Notes: generated by a model from the letters alone, not told the origin. DNA of 27,621 bases from Flavobacterium psychrophilum (GCA_945897545.1 CAMDGJ010000007.1:1-27621); one strand, 5' to 3'. Positions 1-8,972 are shown, counted from the first letter of the stretch. A program made the numbers and translations.

Positions 1-1180
1 GCGTGTCTTTTGAAACGATAAAAGTATTGTTGAGGACTTTGAGTGAATCGAGTTTTTTAGTGGTGTTGTTCCCTATGAGATGCATCAGGTCACCTGTGAT
101 TTGACTTTCACCGTTCCAAAGAATAGGATTTCCTATCAATTTTGTCAAGGAGATTTTTGAATCGGAATGCAACGAATCACACTTGCCACTCATATCAGTC
201 TTATAAAAACGGACATTATTGAAAGCACGAATAATTCTATTTCCTTCCTTTCCGGTAACCATCAGTTTTTTACCGTGAATATAAACTGAATCGTTATCGA
301 CAAAATTTACCGCAACGGCCCGTTTTGTCACATACATTGAATCCTGATTTTTGTATAATTCAGCATAATGACCTTTAACAATCCCTCGATTGACGGAGTC
401 TTTTATTTTCACGTTTCGCGTTGCCGAGGCAAATTCCTTGTTTCGATCATAATATAGACTGTCTCCCTCAATTAATCGGTCATTGTACTTTATGTAGGAT
501 TTTCGAAGAAAATGGGATACATTTTTTTTGGTGTCATAAAATCCTTTTTCCGTATAAATAAAGTTGGTTTTACTCGTAATTGTTGAAGGGCCAAACAGGT
601 AGGAATGTCCAGAATTACTGTAATAATCTAGATGATTGGATTTCATTACATATTTAGGATTTGTGATGGTAACCGCAGTTAAGAATTGGAACTTTTTTTC
701 GGCAACATAATATTTCCCTGATTTGCTCTTCAGTATATTATCTCTATTAGTAATTGTACCGTTTGTGTTATAAAAAACTTGTTGGCTGTTTCGGTCAAAG
801 TTGATGGTGTCAGTTACAAGCGTAGATTCTGGCGATTGCATTTTAGCATTTCCTGTAGCAAACGCAATTTTCATATCGCCATTGTATTCAGCATATTTAC
901 TGTTCAAAAACAAAGTGTCACCTTGAACTAATTGTACGTCTCCAAAAGCTTTGATATAGTTTTCCTTTTGAAAGTAATAGGCTTTATTGCAAGTCATTAT
1001 AATACCGTCGTGATTAATTCGTACGTTTCCGGTAAGCAAAGCAGCATCTGGTGCTTCGATTTGATTCACATCAAAATAATCGGAATGTTCAATAAGAATT
1101 TTTTTAGGTGCTTGCGCCAAAACGTTTTGGAAACTAGCAAATACCAAACAGCAACATATAAAAAAGAAAACTTTCTTCAA
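1..1180 (-). CDS. OstA-like envelope protein, 3' end cut off by window edge
   Basis: About 393 codons are visible and the gene runs off the left edge. The frame stays open throughout. The N-terminus (KKVFFFICCCLVFASF, then Q-N-V-L-A-Q) is a Sec signal peptide. After it come repeated short beta-strand units of the kind gDv-l...gdtl....a.y, for example around LTGNVRINHDG and AFGDVQLVQGDTLFLN, typical of the OstA/LptA-like fold that carries or assembles lipopolysaccharide between the inner and outer membranes. I placed the start at a TTG (1180-1178): a stop lies five codons upstream, there is no ATG between, and a TAnnTTTG box sits at 1197-1204. The role in LPS export is inferred from the family. 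An undetected upstream start is excluded by the stop; a start further downstream would destroy the signal peptide. Confidence 0.8.
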   Translation of the reverse strand, partial: MKKVFFFICCCLVFASFQNVLAQAPKKILIEHSDYFDVNQIEAPDAALLTGNVRINHDGIIMTCNKAYYFQKENYIKAFGDVQLVQGDTLFLNSKYAEYNGDMKIAFATGNAKMQSPESTLVTDTINFDRNSQQVFYNTNGTITNRDNILKSKSGKYYVAEKKFQFLTAVTITNPKYVMKSNHLDYYSNSGHSYLFGPSTITSKTNFIYTEKGFYDTKKNVSHFLRKSYIKYNDRLIEGDSLYYDRNKEFASATRNVKIKDSVNRGIVKGHYAELYKNQDSMYVTKRAVAVNFVDNDSVYIHGKKLMVTGKEGNRIIRAFNNVRFYKTDMSGKCDSLHSDSKISLTKLIGNPILWNGESQITGDLMHLIGNNTTKKLDSLKVLNNTFIVSKDT

Positions 1181-1196
1181 TTGATTTATTTTTTGT

Positions 1197-1204
1197 CAAA
1201 TTTA
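1197..1204 (-). promoter_or_regulatory. -7 box of the OstA-like gene
   Basis: Reading leftwards this is TAAATTTG, a full match to the Bacteroidota TAnnTTTG -7 element. Transcription would begin near 1190, about 10 bases before the TTG start, which supports that start. No well-spaced -33 TTTG is visible. Confidence 0.45.
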
Positions 1205-1464
1205 TGAAAAAGGAAGCAACCCTTATCCATATTATGATTTATTTACAACTTTATACAAACGATTCGAGTAGTATACGATTTAGCTAAAGAATTTATCAAC
1301 AAAAAGGAATTATATTTCGTTGTAGTTCAAATTCTATTCAATAGAAGCCGGAAAATTTGAATAATTCGCAAATTGATGGACAGAAAATAGTATATTTAGA
1401 TGTTGTTAATTCATTTGGATTGGATTTCATAATTAGCACTAAAAATCAAGAAAAATAAATTATT

Positions 1465-3333
1465 ATGATAAAAAAAATAACTATTGTTGCAGGTATAAGC
1501 GTATTACTTTTGGCAGCAGCTTGTAAAACATCAGCAATAAAAATGAAAGCAGAAAAGAACGAGACAGTAAAGCAAAATAAAGAAGTTGTTTATCAAGTTT
1601 TTACTCGATTATTTGGTAATACAAATACGACCAACAAGCCTTGGGGAACGATTGAAGAAAATGGTGTAGGTAAATTCAATGATTTTACTGACAAAGCCTT
1701 AAAGGAAATCAAGGATTTGGGCGTGACTTATGTTTGGTACACTGGAGTGCCGCATCACGCTTTAGTAAGAGATTATACTTCAATTGGAATTTCTAATGAT
1801 GATCCGGAAGTAGTAAAAGGTCGCGCTGGTTCGCCATATGCGGTGAAAGATTATTACAACGTAAACCCAGATCTAGCGGTTAATCCTTCCAATCGTTTGC
1901 AAGAATTTGAAGCCTTGATTGCCCGAACTCACAAAGCAGGAATGAAAGTCATTATTGATATTGTTCCCAATCATATTGCCCGAAAATACGAAGGCAAAAA
2001 CAACCCAAAAGGCGTGAAAGATTTTGGTGCCGATGATGATGTTTCTTTAGAATACAAACGCGATAATAACTTTTATTATATTCCGAATACTCGTTTTGAA
2101 ATTCCTGATACAGCCAAACCATTGAACGGTGAGAGCAATCCGTTAATTGATGGAAAATTCGACGAATATCCTGCAAAATGGACAGGTAACGGTTCTAGAA
2201 TGGCAAAGCCTGATAAAAATGATTGGTATGAAACTGTGAAAGTAAATTATGGAATTCGACCTGATGGTTCTAAAGATTTTCCGGAACTTCCTGCCGGTTT
2301 TGATACTAAATCCTGTCAAGAACATTTCGATTTTTGGGCTGATAAAGATGTGCCAAGTTCTTGGATAAAATTCCGTGATATTGCTTTGTACTGGACTGCT
2401 AAAGGTGTTGATGGTTTTAGGTATGATATGGCCGAAATGGTGCCGTATGAATTCTGGAGTTATATGAATTCAGCAATAAAAGTGAATAATCCGGATGCTT
2501 TTTTGCTGGCCGAAGTCTATAATCCGAATGAATACCGAAATTATATTCGTCTCGGAAAAATGGATTATTTGTATGATAAAGTGGAAACTTATGATAAACT
2601 GAAAGAAGTTATTCAAGGAAAATCGCTACCAGACGGGCTTTCAGATATTAAAAATAGAATGTCCGATATCGAGCATCATATGTTGCATTTCTTGGATAAT
2701 CACGACGAACAAAGATTAGCAAGTGATGAATTTGCTGGAACCGCAGAAAACGGAAAACCATTAATGGTGGTTTCTGCAACCATCAGTACAGCGCCAACGA
2801 TGATTTATTTTGGTCAAGAAGTTGGCGAAGCCGGCAATGAAGATGGCGGTTTTGGGACAAGTTCTAGAACTTCAATTTTTGATTATATAGGAGTTCCTAA
2901 TCATCAACGATGGATGAACGGTGGTAAATTTGATGGAGGAAAACTTTCTCCAGCCGAAAAAGACTTGCGCGATTTTTATAAAAGGTTGTTGAACTTTTCT
3001 ATTAACAGTTCAGCTTTAATGGGGAATTTTCAGGAAATTCAAACCATTAATCGTCAATTGACAGAAGATTATGATGCCGGTATTTATGCATACACACGTT
3101 GGTCTGATTCTCAAAAGTTAATTATCGTGACTAATTTTTCCTGGCTCACCACAAGTAATTTCGAATTAAAAATTCCTGCTGATATTATTCAAAAATGGAA
3201 TTTAAAAGATGGAACTTATACGATTATGGATCAATTGTATCAAAAAAATAGTGTGCAATTGCGAGTAGAAAATGGAGAAGGAAAAGTACAAATTAGTATT
3301 GCTCCTTCGGAATCGTTTATTTTTCAGTTGTAG
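1465..3333 (+). CDS. Alpha-amylase family (GH13) glycoside hydrolase, lipoprotein
   Basis: A 622-residue protein with a lipoprotein signal peptide ending LLLAAAC (lipid-bearing Cys20). The four conserved GH13 regions are all present: region I DIVPNH (165-170), region II GFRYD with nucleophile Asp321, region III LLAEV with acid/base Glu350, and region IV NHD (412-414). It should therefore be an active alpha-glucan hydrolase or transglycosylase, with a (beta/alpha)8 barrel up to about residue 530 and a C-terminal beta domain. Right after Cys20 comes K-T-S, without the acidic cluster used for surface export in this phylum, so I infer a periplasm-facing lipoprotein. No SusC/SusD-type transport genes lie beside it, and the neighbours on both sides point the other way, so it is a single-gene unit. 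Exact substrate (starch, maltodextrin, trehalose-type) cannot be told. Confidence 0.88.
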   Translation: MIKKITIVAGISVLLLAAACKTSAIKMKAEKNETVKQNKEVVYQVFTRLFGNTNTTNKPWGTIEENGVGKFNDFTDKALKEIKDLGVTYVWYTGVPHHALVRDYTSIGISNDDPEVVKGRAGSPYAVKDYYNVNPDLAVNPSNRLQEFEALIARTHKAGMKVIIDIVPNHIARKYEGKNNPKGVKDFGADDDVSLEYKRDNNFYYIPNTRFEIPDTAKPLNGESNPLIDGKFDEYPAKWTGNGSRMAKPDKNDWYETVKVNYGIRPDGSKDFPELPAGFDTKSCQEHFDFWADKDVPSSWIKFRDIALYWTAKGVDGFRYDMAEMVPYEFWSYMNSAIKVNNPDAFLLAEVYNPNEYRNYIRLGKMDYLYDKVETYDKLKEVIQGKSLPDGLSDIKNRMSDIEHHMLHFLDNHDEQRLASDEFAGTAENGKPLMVVSATISTAPTMIYFGQEVGEAGNEDGGFGTSSRTSIFDYIGVPNHQRWMNGGKFDGGKLSPAEKDLRDFYKRLLNFSINSSALMGNFQEIQTINRQLTEDYDAGIYAYTRWSDSQKLIIVTNFSWLTTSNFELKIPADIIQKWNLKDGTYTIMDQLYQKNSVQLRVENGEGKVQISIAPSESFIFQL

Positions 3334-3340
3334 ATTTTAT

Positions 3341-3357
3341 AAACCCTGTCAGGGTTT
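3341..3357. terminator. Palindrome between convergent genes, AAACCCTG/CAGGGTTT
   Basis: A perfect inverted repeat (AAACCC, 5-base centre TGTCA, GGGTTT, with inner TG/CA also complementary) lies 8 bases after the amylase stop and 15 bases from the superoxide dismutase stop. It has no long T-run. It could act as a bidirectional terminator; similar short palindromes are scattered through Flavobacterium genomes, so it may also be a dispersed repeat. Confidence 0.5.
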
Positions 3358-3371
3358 GGATGATAGATTCC

Positions 3372-4145
3372 TTACTTCTTTAAAATCTCTTCATAATTTT
3401 CACCTACTTTTTTCCAATTAATTACATCGAAAAAAGCATCGACGTAATTTTTTCTTTTGTATTGGTAATCCAAGTAGTAGGCGTGTTCCCAAAGGTCTAA
3501 AGCCAGAATTGGTTTTCCGGGAACTATTGCATTCCGCATCAAGGGATTGTCTTGATTTTGAGAACTTGTAATTTGCAAGTTTCCTGAACGATCCACAATT
3601 AGCCAAACCCATCCAGAGCCAAATTGTTTTGTCGCTTCGTCTTTGAATGTTGATGTAAAGTTTTCAAAAGAACCAAACTTTTTTGTGATGGCTGCTGCCA
3701 AAGTATCTTGCGGTTGTCCTGCAGCTTTTGGTCCCAAACATTTGAAATACAAGGAATGGTTGTAATATCCTCCAGCATTATTCTTGATTTCAGGAATGCT
3801 TGTGTCTAATTTTGCCAACAATTCTTCGATTGTGAGATTCTCTAATGGTGTTCCTGCTATAGCTTTATTTAAATTATTGGTGTATGTCAAATAATGTTTA
3901 GAATAGTGATTTTCCATTGTTGATGCCGAGATATTTGGCGCCAAAGCATTATAAGAATAGGGCAATTTCTCTAGTTGGAATGAGCCATCATTGGCTTTTA
4001 CATCGTCTGGAACTCCCATTATTGCTGTTTTCTGTTCCACTTCGGGCAAAGGCACATCAACGACTTCGGTGTATTTTTTATTGTTACAGGAAATTAGTAC
4101 CGTTAGCAAAAGTATATTTGACAGTAATGCAGGTATCTTTTTCAT
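3372..4145 (-). CDS. Lipid-anchored superoxide dismutase, Mn type
   Basis: A 257-residue iron/manganese-family superoxide dismutase carrying a lipoprotein signal (MKKIPALLSN... to LISC, Cys20) and a linker of about 40 residues before the catalytic domain. All four metal ligands are visible: His80 (in ENHYSKHY), His130 (YYNHSLYF), Asp217 and His221 (DLWEHAYYLDYQ). The outer-sphere glutamine comes from the C-terminal half (NQDNPLM, Gln198) while the N-terminal position has Gly (NNAGG), which is the pattern of MnSOD rather than FeSOD. It would remove superoxide outside the cytoplasm, at the membrane. It starts 8 bases after the ACBP stop and is the last gene of the cdsA-psd operon. Metal choice is inferred from motif and could be cambialistic. 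Confidence 0.9.
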   Translation of the reverse strand: MKKIPALLSNILLLTVLISCNNKKYTEVVDVPLPEVEQKTAIMGVPDDVKANDGSFQLEKLPYSYNALAPNISASTMENHYSKHYLTYTNNLNKAIAGTPLENLTIEELLAKLDTSIPEIKNNAGGYYNHSLYFKCLGPKAAGQPQDTLAAAITKKFGSFENFTSTFKDEATKQFGSGWVWLIVDRSGNLQITSSQNQDNPLMRNAIVPGKPILALDLWEHAYYLDYQYKRKNYVDAFFDVINWKKVGENYEEILKK

Positions 4146-4153
4146 ATCTATGA

Positions 4154-4423
4154 CTATTTTTCTAACAAGGAATTTATAATTTCTATGTACTGCTCTTTGG
4201 CTTCATCAACAGATAGATGGCTAATCTGAATCCAAGCATTGGTTTTAAACGCATTTCTTAAATCATAACTTTCAGAATGATTATAGCTTAATGTTCCGTA
4301 TGTTGCCTGTTTGTAAAATGCATAAAGTCTTAGTTGGACATCTTGTGGTAATGATGCCTGAGTCATCTGTGAAGCACTTTCAACCGCTTCAAGAAACCGC
4401 GTATCTAAGTCTTTTTTTCTCAT
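4154..4423 (-). CDS. Acyl-CoA-binding protein (ACBP)
   Basis: An 89-residue protein matching the whole four-helix ACBP fold. The signature LYAFYKQATYG (33-43) corresponds to the canonical LYxxYKQATxG, and the last helices contain Lys60, Trp64 and the pattern K-T-N-A-W...SVDEAKEQYI (60-80). It should bind long-chain acyl-CoA esters in the cytoplasm and buffer or deliver them. Its ATG overlaps the psd stop by 4 bases, so it is translationally coupled to phospholipid synthesis genes. The family is best known from eukaryotes and is patchy in bacteria, although it recurs in Bacteroidota. Ligand preference cannot be read from sequence. Confidence 0.9.
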   Translation of the reverse strand: MRKKDLDTRFLEAVESASQMTQASLPQDVQLRLYAFYKQATYGTLSYNHSESYDLRNAFKTNAWIQISHLSVDEAKEQYIEIINSLLEK

Positions 4424-5076
4424 GCTGATTTTGTTGCAATAATGGTTTTACCTCCAATTGCTTTTTGATTAAGTATTACGTTTACCTGAGTTCCCAAAGG
4501 TAAAAAGATATCAACTCTGGAGCCAAATTTTATAAAACCTGCATCGTCTCCTTGTCGAACTTGTTGTCCTTCTTTAGCATAATTAACAATTCTTCTTGCC
4601 AAAGCGCCCGCGATTTGACGATATAGTACTTCGCCAAAAGTTTTATTTTCGATTACAATAGTTGTTCTTTCGTTTTCTTCACTTGCTTTTGGATGCCAAG
4701 CTACAAGAAATTTTCCGGGATGATATTTGCTGAATTTTACAAGTCCGCTAAGGCCATAACGCGTTACATGAACATTTAATGGAGACATAAATATGGAAAC
4801 TTGGATGCGTTTTTCCTTGAAAAATTCGCCTTCGAAAACTTCTTCAATTACAACTACTTTTCCATCAACAGGAGCTAGAATTTCGTTTTCATTGAGAATG
4901 AAGTTACGTTTTGGGTTTCTAAAAAACTGTAAAATAATAATTAATAATGCAAATGTTACGATTTGAATAGATTTTTGAATCCAATAGGTTTCAATGAATG
5001 TATCGGATAATAAAAGTACGACAGCAGTAAAAACTGTGGCTAGTAATATAGATTGAGCACCTTCTTTATGAAACAT
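4420..5076 (-). CDS. psd: Phosphatidylserine decarboxylase proenzyme (short type)
   Basis: Makes phosphatidylethanolamine from phosphatidylserine. It is 218 residues, the length of the short single-domain family. Two hydrophobic segments (about 9-25 and 36-51) anchor the N-terminus. The self-cleavage site is Gly185-Ser186 in KFGSRVDIFLP; after cleavage Ser186 would become the pyruvoyl group. Other conserved points are APVDG with Asp71 and MSPLNVHVTR with His103, matching the Asp/His residues needed for autoprocessing. The start overlaps the end of cdsA by 11 bases and the stop overlaps ACBP by 4, so these genes are cotranscribed. The enzyme that makes phosphatidylserine from CDP-diacylglycerol (PssA) is not in this window. 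Confidence 0.93.
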   Translation of the reverse strand: MFHKEGAQSILLATVFTAVVLLLSDTFIETYWIQKSIQIVTFALLIIILQFFRNPKRNFILNENEILAPVDGKVVVIEEVFEGEFFKEKRIQVSIFMSPLNVHVTRYGLSGLVKFSKYHPGKFLVAWHPKASEENERTTIVIENKTFGEVLYRQIAGALARRIVNYAKEGQQVRQGDDAGFIKFGSRVDIFLPLGTQVNVILNQKAIGGKTIIATKSA

Positions 5077-5920
5077 AGTTGAGAATTTGATAAAATAAAA
5101 ATATAATTGGTGCTACAAATATAACACTATCTAGACGATCTAGTATGCCACCATGGCCAGGCATTATGTTTCCGCTGTCTTTAACGCCGGCAGCGCGTTT
5201 GAATTTTGATTCAATTAAATCGCCAATAGTTCCAAAAACTCCCACTATTATGGCAATTGTCATCCATATCACAACTGATTTTTTAAAATAATATTCCTTT
5301 GGATCAAAATAAAATTTAGAAATAATATAACTTGCTATTACAGCAAATAGTACTCCTCCAATAAATCCTTCTATTGTTTTCTTTGGAGAAACTCTTTCGA
5401 ATAATTTTCTTTTACCCATTGATTTCCCGACAATATAGGCAAAGGTATCATTTGTCCAAATAAGAATAAATATACTGATTATGATTTTTGGGTTATATCC
5501 TTTTTCACCAAAAGGAATTCTTGTTATAAAAACAAACGGAAGTATGATGTAGCCAATTAAGTATGTGTATTTTGAAAAAATATTTGATTTAATATCTTTT
5601 TCATCAAATAGAAATAAAACACTTTTCATTGAAACAATAAGTGTTATTGCAAGCGCAGTAAGTGTTGCATAATGCACTCCAGCATTCGAAAGTAAATTGT
5701 TGTTTTTGAGATTTGCTTCGTAAAAGAAAAGGTAAATTGCTACCGCTAAAAGTATTGAAGTAACTTTATTTAGTTGAATCAATTCACAAAATTCATTAAC
5801 TGTAAGCAGGAGAAATAGTCCAAATAATAGATAAAAACTTTCTGTCGAAAACAGTATTGAAGATAGTAATAAAATTACGTAAACAGCACCCGATATTGAT
5901 CTCTTGAGTGTTTCATTCAT
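5066..5920 (-). CDS. cdsA: Phosphatidate cytidylyltransferase (CDP-diacylglycerol synthase)
   Basis: Makes CDP-diacylglycerol from phosphatidic acid and CTP in the inner membrane, the branch point of phospholipid synthesis. The 284-residue protein is almost entirely hydrophobic segments, about eight membrane helices. The complete family signature is present at residues 238-264: S-K-F-K-R, K-D-S-G, M-P-G-H-G-G and D-R-L-D. It follows the LUD gene with a single base between stop and start, and overlaps psd by 11 bases. The order cdsA then psd places two steps of phosphatidylethanolamine synthesis under one promoter. Confidence 0.95.
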   Translation of the reverse strand: MNETLKRSISGAVYVILLLSSILFSTESFYLLFGLFLLLTVNEFCELIQLNKVTSILLAVAIYLFFYEANLKNNNLLSNAGVHYATLTALAITLIVSMKSVLFLFDEKDIKSNIFSKYTYLIGYIILPFVFITRIPFGEKGYNPKIIISIFILIWTNDTFAYIVGKSMGKRKLFERVSPKKTIEGFIGGVLFAVIASYIISKFYFDPKEYYFKKSVVIWMTIAIIVGVFGTIGDLIESKFKRAAGVKDSGNIMPGHGGILDRLDSVIFVAPIIFLFYQILNYVS

Positions 5921-5921
5921 C

Positions 5922-6524
5922 CTATTGATCTTCTAAAAGCAATAAATAAAGATTTTTCGCAGTACTTCCATATTGAGTAAAATCTTCCTCTTCCACTTTT
6001 TCGAAATATTTTATAGTAGTAATATTTGTTGGATAATCTTTTATATATTTCTTTTTTATAACACTTAATCCATCACTTTTTGAACCAATTATTTGACTAG
6101 TTGTCGCTATAATAATGATATTAGTAGGGAGTTCGTTTGGTTTATGCTGCTTAATTTGTTTAGATGAAAACAACACTGATCCTTCATCAGCTATAAGATT
6201 TTCGCAATTTGCCAGAAGAAATGATGGGCTTTTCGTTTTATGATGTGTTATTTTATTCTCTTCAAGTAAAGTAAAAAGGTTCGGTTCATAACATAAAGCT
6301 TCGCCTTCGAACCAGTCATTTTCTTCGAGAATATTTTCAAAATGATCTTTTACTTCTACTTCGTTTTCGCAGTATAAAAATTTCCCGCCATTTTTTTTAA
6401 AATTATAGATGAACTGTTCTTCTAGAGGTGCATCATTATCAGGATAGAATTTACTGTATTCGCTTTCTTTTTCTCCCTCAGGATCAGGATTATTTGAACC
6501 AAAAATTTTTCTAAAAAGACTCAT
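5922..6524 (-). CDS. LUD-domain protein (LutC/YkgG-like)
   Basis: A 200-residue cytoplasmic protein. The region around 108-143 (ANCENLIADEGSVLF, then KQHKPNELPTNIIII) is the core of the LUD fold found in LutB/LutC lactate-utilisation proteins. The partner subunits (LutA, LutB) are absent, so a role in lactate oxidation is doubtful; in Bacteroidota this stand-alone version is usually found beside ftsH and cdsA as here. It is the first gene after the ftsH terminator and has its own TAnnTTTG box at 6562-6569. Biochemical function unknown. Confidence 0.78.
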   Translation of the reverse strand: MSLFRKIFGSNNPDPEGEKESEYSKFYPDNDAPLEEQFIYNFKKNGGKFLYCENEVEVKDHFENILEENDWFEGEALCYEPNLFTLLEENKITHHKTKSPSFLLANCENLIADEGSVLFSSKQIKQHKPNELPTNIIIIATTSQIIGSKSDGLSVIKKKYIKDYPTNITTIKYFEKVEEEDFTQYGSTAKNLYLLLLEDQ

Positions 6525-6561
6525 AATTTTCTATACTATTTTATAACTATTTGAAAACGTT

Positions 6562-6569
6562 CAAAGATA
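6562..6569 (-). promoter_or_regulatory. -7 box for the LUD-cdsA-psd-ACBP-SOD operon
   Basis: Reading leftwards this is TATCTTTG, a full match to TAnnTTTG. It lies directly after the ftsH terminator stem and about 38 bases before the LUD start codon. A TTTTG stands 14 bases further upstream, inside the terminator arm, at a shorter spacing than usual. It implies that the downstream five genes can be expressed separately from rsfS-ftsH. Confidence 0.5.
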
Positions 6570-6616
6570 AAAAAATCTTAATTCAAAAGTCACTTTTGGA
6601 TTAAGATTTTAAAATA
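6570..6616 (-). terminator. Terminator after ftsH
   Basis: Near-perfect 17-19 bp stem: arm AAAATCTTAATCCAAAAGT and arm ACTTTTGAATTAAGATTTT on the minus strand, one G-U pair, followed by a run of seven T. This is a strong intrinsic terminator for the leftward ftsH transcript, 18 bases past the ftsH stop. Confidence 0.75.
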
Positions 6617-6633
6617 ATAAATATTTTCTTTTA

Positions 6634-8556
6634 TTAAGAGACTACTTCTTCAAGATTTGCATCGAATGTTCTTTTCCCAAATATTGTTTCTAAGTCATCT
6701 TTGAAAATCACTTCTTTTTCGATTAAGATGTCTGCAAGTTGATTCAATTTATCTTTATTTTCTTCCAATATTTTAATAGCTCTTTCGTATTGGCTTTCAA
6801 TCAACATTGAAATTTCTTTGTCAATAGTCTTGGCAGTTTCCTCTGAATATGGTTTAGAAAAGCTGTATTCGCTTTGGCCTGTCGAATCATAATACGTAAC
6901 ATTTCCTATTTTTTCATTCAAACCATAAATCGTCACCATTGCTCGAGCTTGTCTAGTTACTTTCTCCAAATCGCTAAGTGCTCCAGTCGAAATTCTATCA
7001 AAAGTTACTTTCTCAGCTGCTCTTCCTCCCATTGTAGCGCACATTTCGTCTAGCATCTGATCTGTTCTTACAATAAGCCGTTCTTCAGGCAAATACCATG
7101 CCGCTCCAAGACTTTGTCCTCTTGGAACAATTGTGACTTTAATTAACGGTGCTGCATGTTCGAGCATCCAACTTACGGTTGCGTGACCTGCTTCGTGAAT
7201 CGCGATAGCTTTCTTTTCGTCAGGAGTTACAATTTTATTTTTCTTTTCTAGACCACCTACAATTCTGTCTACAGCATCAAGAAAATCTTGTTTGTCAACA
7301 GCCTTTTTATTGTTTCTTGCTGCTATTAAGGCTGCTTCATTACATACGTTTGCAATATCAGCTCCAGAAAAACCAGGAGTTTGTTTTGCTAGAAAGTCAG
7401 TATCAAGACCTTCAATTTTTTTCAACGGAGCAAGGTGAACTTTGAAAATTTCTGCGCGTTCGCGAATATCTGGCAAGTCAACAAAAATTTGTCTGTCAAA
7501 ACGGCCTGCACGCATTAAGGCTTTATCAAGCACATCGGCTCTATTTGTTGCAGCCAAAACAATTACATTTGAATTAGTTCCAAAACCATCCATTTCGGTT
7601 AGCAATTGATTCAGTGTGTTTTCGCGTTCATCATTTCCTCCTGACATATTGTTTTTCCCTCTAGCTCTACCTACGGCATCAATCTCATCTATAAAAATGA
7701 TTGCGGGCGATTTTTCTTTGGCTTGTTTAAATAGATCTCGCACTCTAGAAGCACCAACACCAACAAACATTTCCACAAAATCAGAACCTGATAAGGAGAA
7801 AAATGGAACTTGAGCTTCACCAGCAACGGCTTTTGCCAAAAGTGTTTTTCCGGTTCCTGGAGGACCAACAAGCAAAGCACCTTTTGGAATTTTACCTCCA
7901 AGATTGGTGTATTTTTCGGGGTTTTTAAGGAATTCAACAATTTCTTGGATTTCTTCTTTTGCACCTTCTAAACCAGCAACATCTTTGAAAGAAGTTTTAA
8001 TATCTGTTTTTTCGTCAAAAAGTTTTGCTTTCGATTTTCCAATATTAAAAATTTGGCCACCACCACCGCCACCGCCTGACATTCTTCTCATTATGAAGAT
8101 CCAAACTCCAATGATAATAATGATAGGTAATAGGCTTATGAGAATATCGGACCAATTGTTTTTAGGCAAAAAATTAAAATCTTTTAATTTTCCTTCGGAA
8201 ACTGCTTTCTCTAATTTAGTTTGAAAAAGTTGATCGTTACCGATGATAAAAGTGTAATGAGGTCCTTTGTTTGGACGATCAAAAACGTCTTTTGCCACGT
8301 TTTTATTGGCTGCATTTTTCAATGCTGCAGTTGTAAGGAATACCTCAGCTTCGGCTTTATTGTAAACGATTACTTTTTCAATTTCGCCTTTCTCTAAATA
8401 GGAGTTGAAATTTGAAGAGGTTAATTGAGCAGGTTCTTGAAAACTTGACCCACCAGTTATAAAGCTTATGAACAAGAAAATTAATAGTATTGCAGAGTAA
8501 ATCAACCAAGGACTTACTTTAAATTTATTCGAATTTGGATTAGTTTTTTTCGCCAT
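6634..8556 (-). CDS. ftsH: ATP-dependent zinc metalloprotease FtsH
   Basis: Hexameric inner-membrane AAA+ protease that degrades damaged membrane proteins and selected soluble regulators. The 640 residues show, in order: membrane helix 1 (about 17-35), a periplasmic part, helix 2 (about 137-156), a run of seven glycines (161-167) as a flexible linker, Walker A GPPGTGKT (231-238), the pore loop MFVGVG (263-268), Walker B IIFIDE (286-291), the second region of homology with Arg349 and Arg352, and the zinc site HEAGH (454-458) with third ligand Asp529 (TGALSDLE). All catalytic residues are intact. It follows rsfS by 15 bases and is probably cotranscribed with it; a terminator follows. Confidence 0.97.
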   Translation of the reverse strand: MAKKTNPNSNKFKVSPWLIYSAILLIFLFISFITGGSSFQEPAQLTSSNFNSYLEKGEIEKVIVYNKAEAEVFLTTAALKNAANKNVAKDVFDRPNKGPHYTFIIGNDQLFQTKLEKAVSEGKLKDFNFLPKNNWSDILISLLPIIIIIGVWIFIMRRMSGGGGGGGQIFNIGKSKAKLFDEKTDIKTSFKDVAGLEGAKEEIQEIVEFLKNPEKYTNLGGKIPKGALLVGPPGTGKTLLAKAVAGEAQVPFFSLSGSDFVEMFVGVGASRVRDLFKQAKEKSPAIIFIDEIDAVGRARGKNNMSGGNDERENTLNQLLTEMDGFGTNSNVIVLAATNRADVLDKALMRAGRFDRQIFVDLPDIRERAEIFKVHLAPLKKIEGLDTDFLAKQTPGFSGADIANVCNEAALIAARNNKKAVDKQDFLDAVDRIVGGLEKKNKIVTPDEKKAIAIHEAGHATVSWMLEHAAPLIKVTIVPRGQSLGAAWYLPEERLIVRTDQMLDEMCATMGGRAAEKVTFDRISTGALSDLEKVTRQARAMVTIYGLNEKIGNVTYYDSTGQSEYSFSKPYSEETAKTIDKEISMLIESQYERAIKILEENKDKLNQLADILIEKEVIFKDDLETIFGKRTFDANLEEVVS

Positions 8557-8571
8557 TAGAGGTATATTTCT

Positions 8572-8943
8572 TTAGTATTTATTTACGATTGTGGTAATTT
8601 TTGCGTCACCCCAAAGACTTTCGATGTTATAGTATTCACGAATGTGTTTCTGGAAAACGTGAACTACTATATTTACGTAGTCCATTAGAACCCACTCGGC
8701 ATTGTCAGTACCTTCAACGTGCCAAGGTTTGTCTTTTATTTCTTTTGAAACTGTTTTTTGGATCGAGTTAACAATAGCGTTTACTTGTGTATTTGAATTT
8801 CCGTTGCAGATAATGAAATAATCGCAAACGGCGGTATCTATATCTCTTAAATCCAGAATATTTATGTCATTTCCTTTCACTTCTTCAATTCCCTTAATGA
8901 TATTTGCTAATAGAACATCATTATTTATTGTTTTTTTTATCAT
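8572..8943 (-). CDS. rsfS: Ribosome silencing factor RsfS
   Basis: A 123-residue member of the RsfS/YbeB/Iojap family, which binds ribosomal protein L14 on the large subunit and blocks subunit joining when nutrients are short. The family core is visible: CDYFIICNGNSNTQVNAI (residues 40-57), PWHVEGTDNAEWVLMDY (73-89) and VVHVFQKHIREYYNIESLWG. Its start lies in a 95-base divergent region shared with the biotin ligase gene. ftsH follows after 15 bases. Confidence 0.95.
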   Translation of the reverse strand: MIKKTINNDVLLANIIKGIEEVKGNDINILDLRDIDTAVCDYFIICNGNSNTQVNAIVNSIQKTVSKEIKDKPWHVEGTDNAEWVLMDYVNIVVHVFQKHIREYYNIESLWGDAKITTIVNKY

Positions 8944-8964
8944 GAATTATTTTTAATAAGTTTG

Positions 8965-8972
8965 TAAAGTTA
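8965..8972 (-). promoter_or_regulatory. Possible -7 box of rsfS-ftsH
   Basis: Reading leftwards this is TAACTTTA, one base off TAnnTTTG, 21 bases before the rsfS ATG. No well-placed -33 TTTG is seen. It is the best candidate in the divergent region for this direction. Confidence 0.3.

Noticed and set aside
932..1207. Plus-strand 91-codon open frame
   Set aside because: It lies antisense within the start of the OstA-like gene, whose frame is continuous and has a signal peptide and beta repeats.
1373..1398. TTG with TATATTTA as a promoter for the amylase gene
   Set aside because: Spacer is only 15 bases and the -7 box lacks the final G; too weak to annotate.
8061..8081. CCACCACCGCCACCGCC tract as a possible microsatellite or regulatory repeat
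   Set aside because: It encodes the seven-glycine linker of FtsH, a normal feature of the Bacteroidota protein.
7689..8224. Open frames overlapping ftsH on both strands
   Set aside because: Shadows of the ftsH reading frame; low-complexity translations with no domain.
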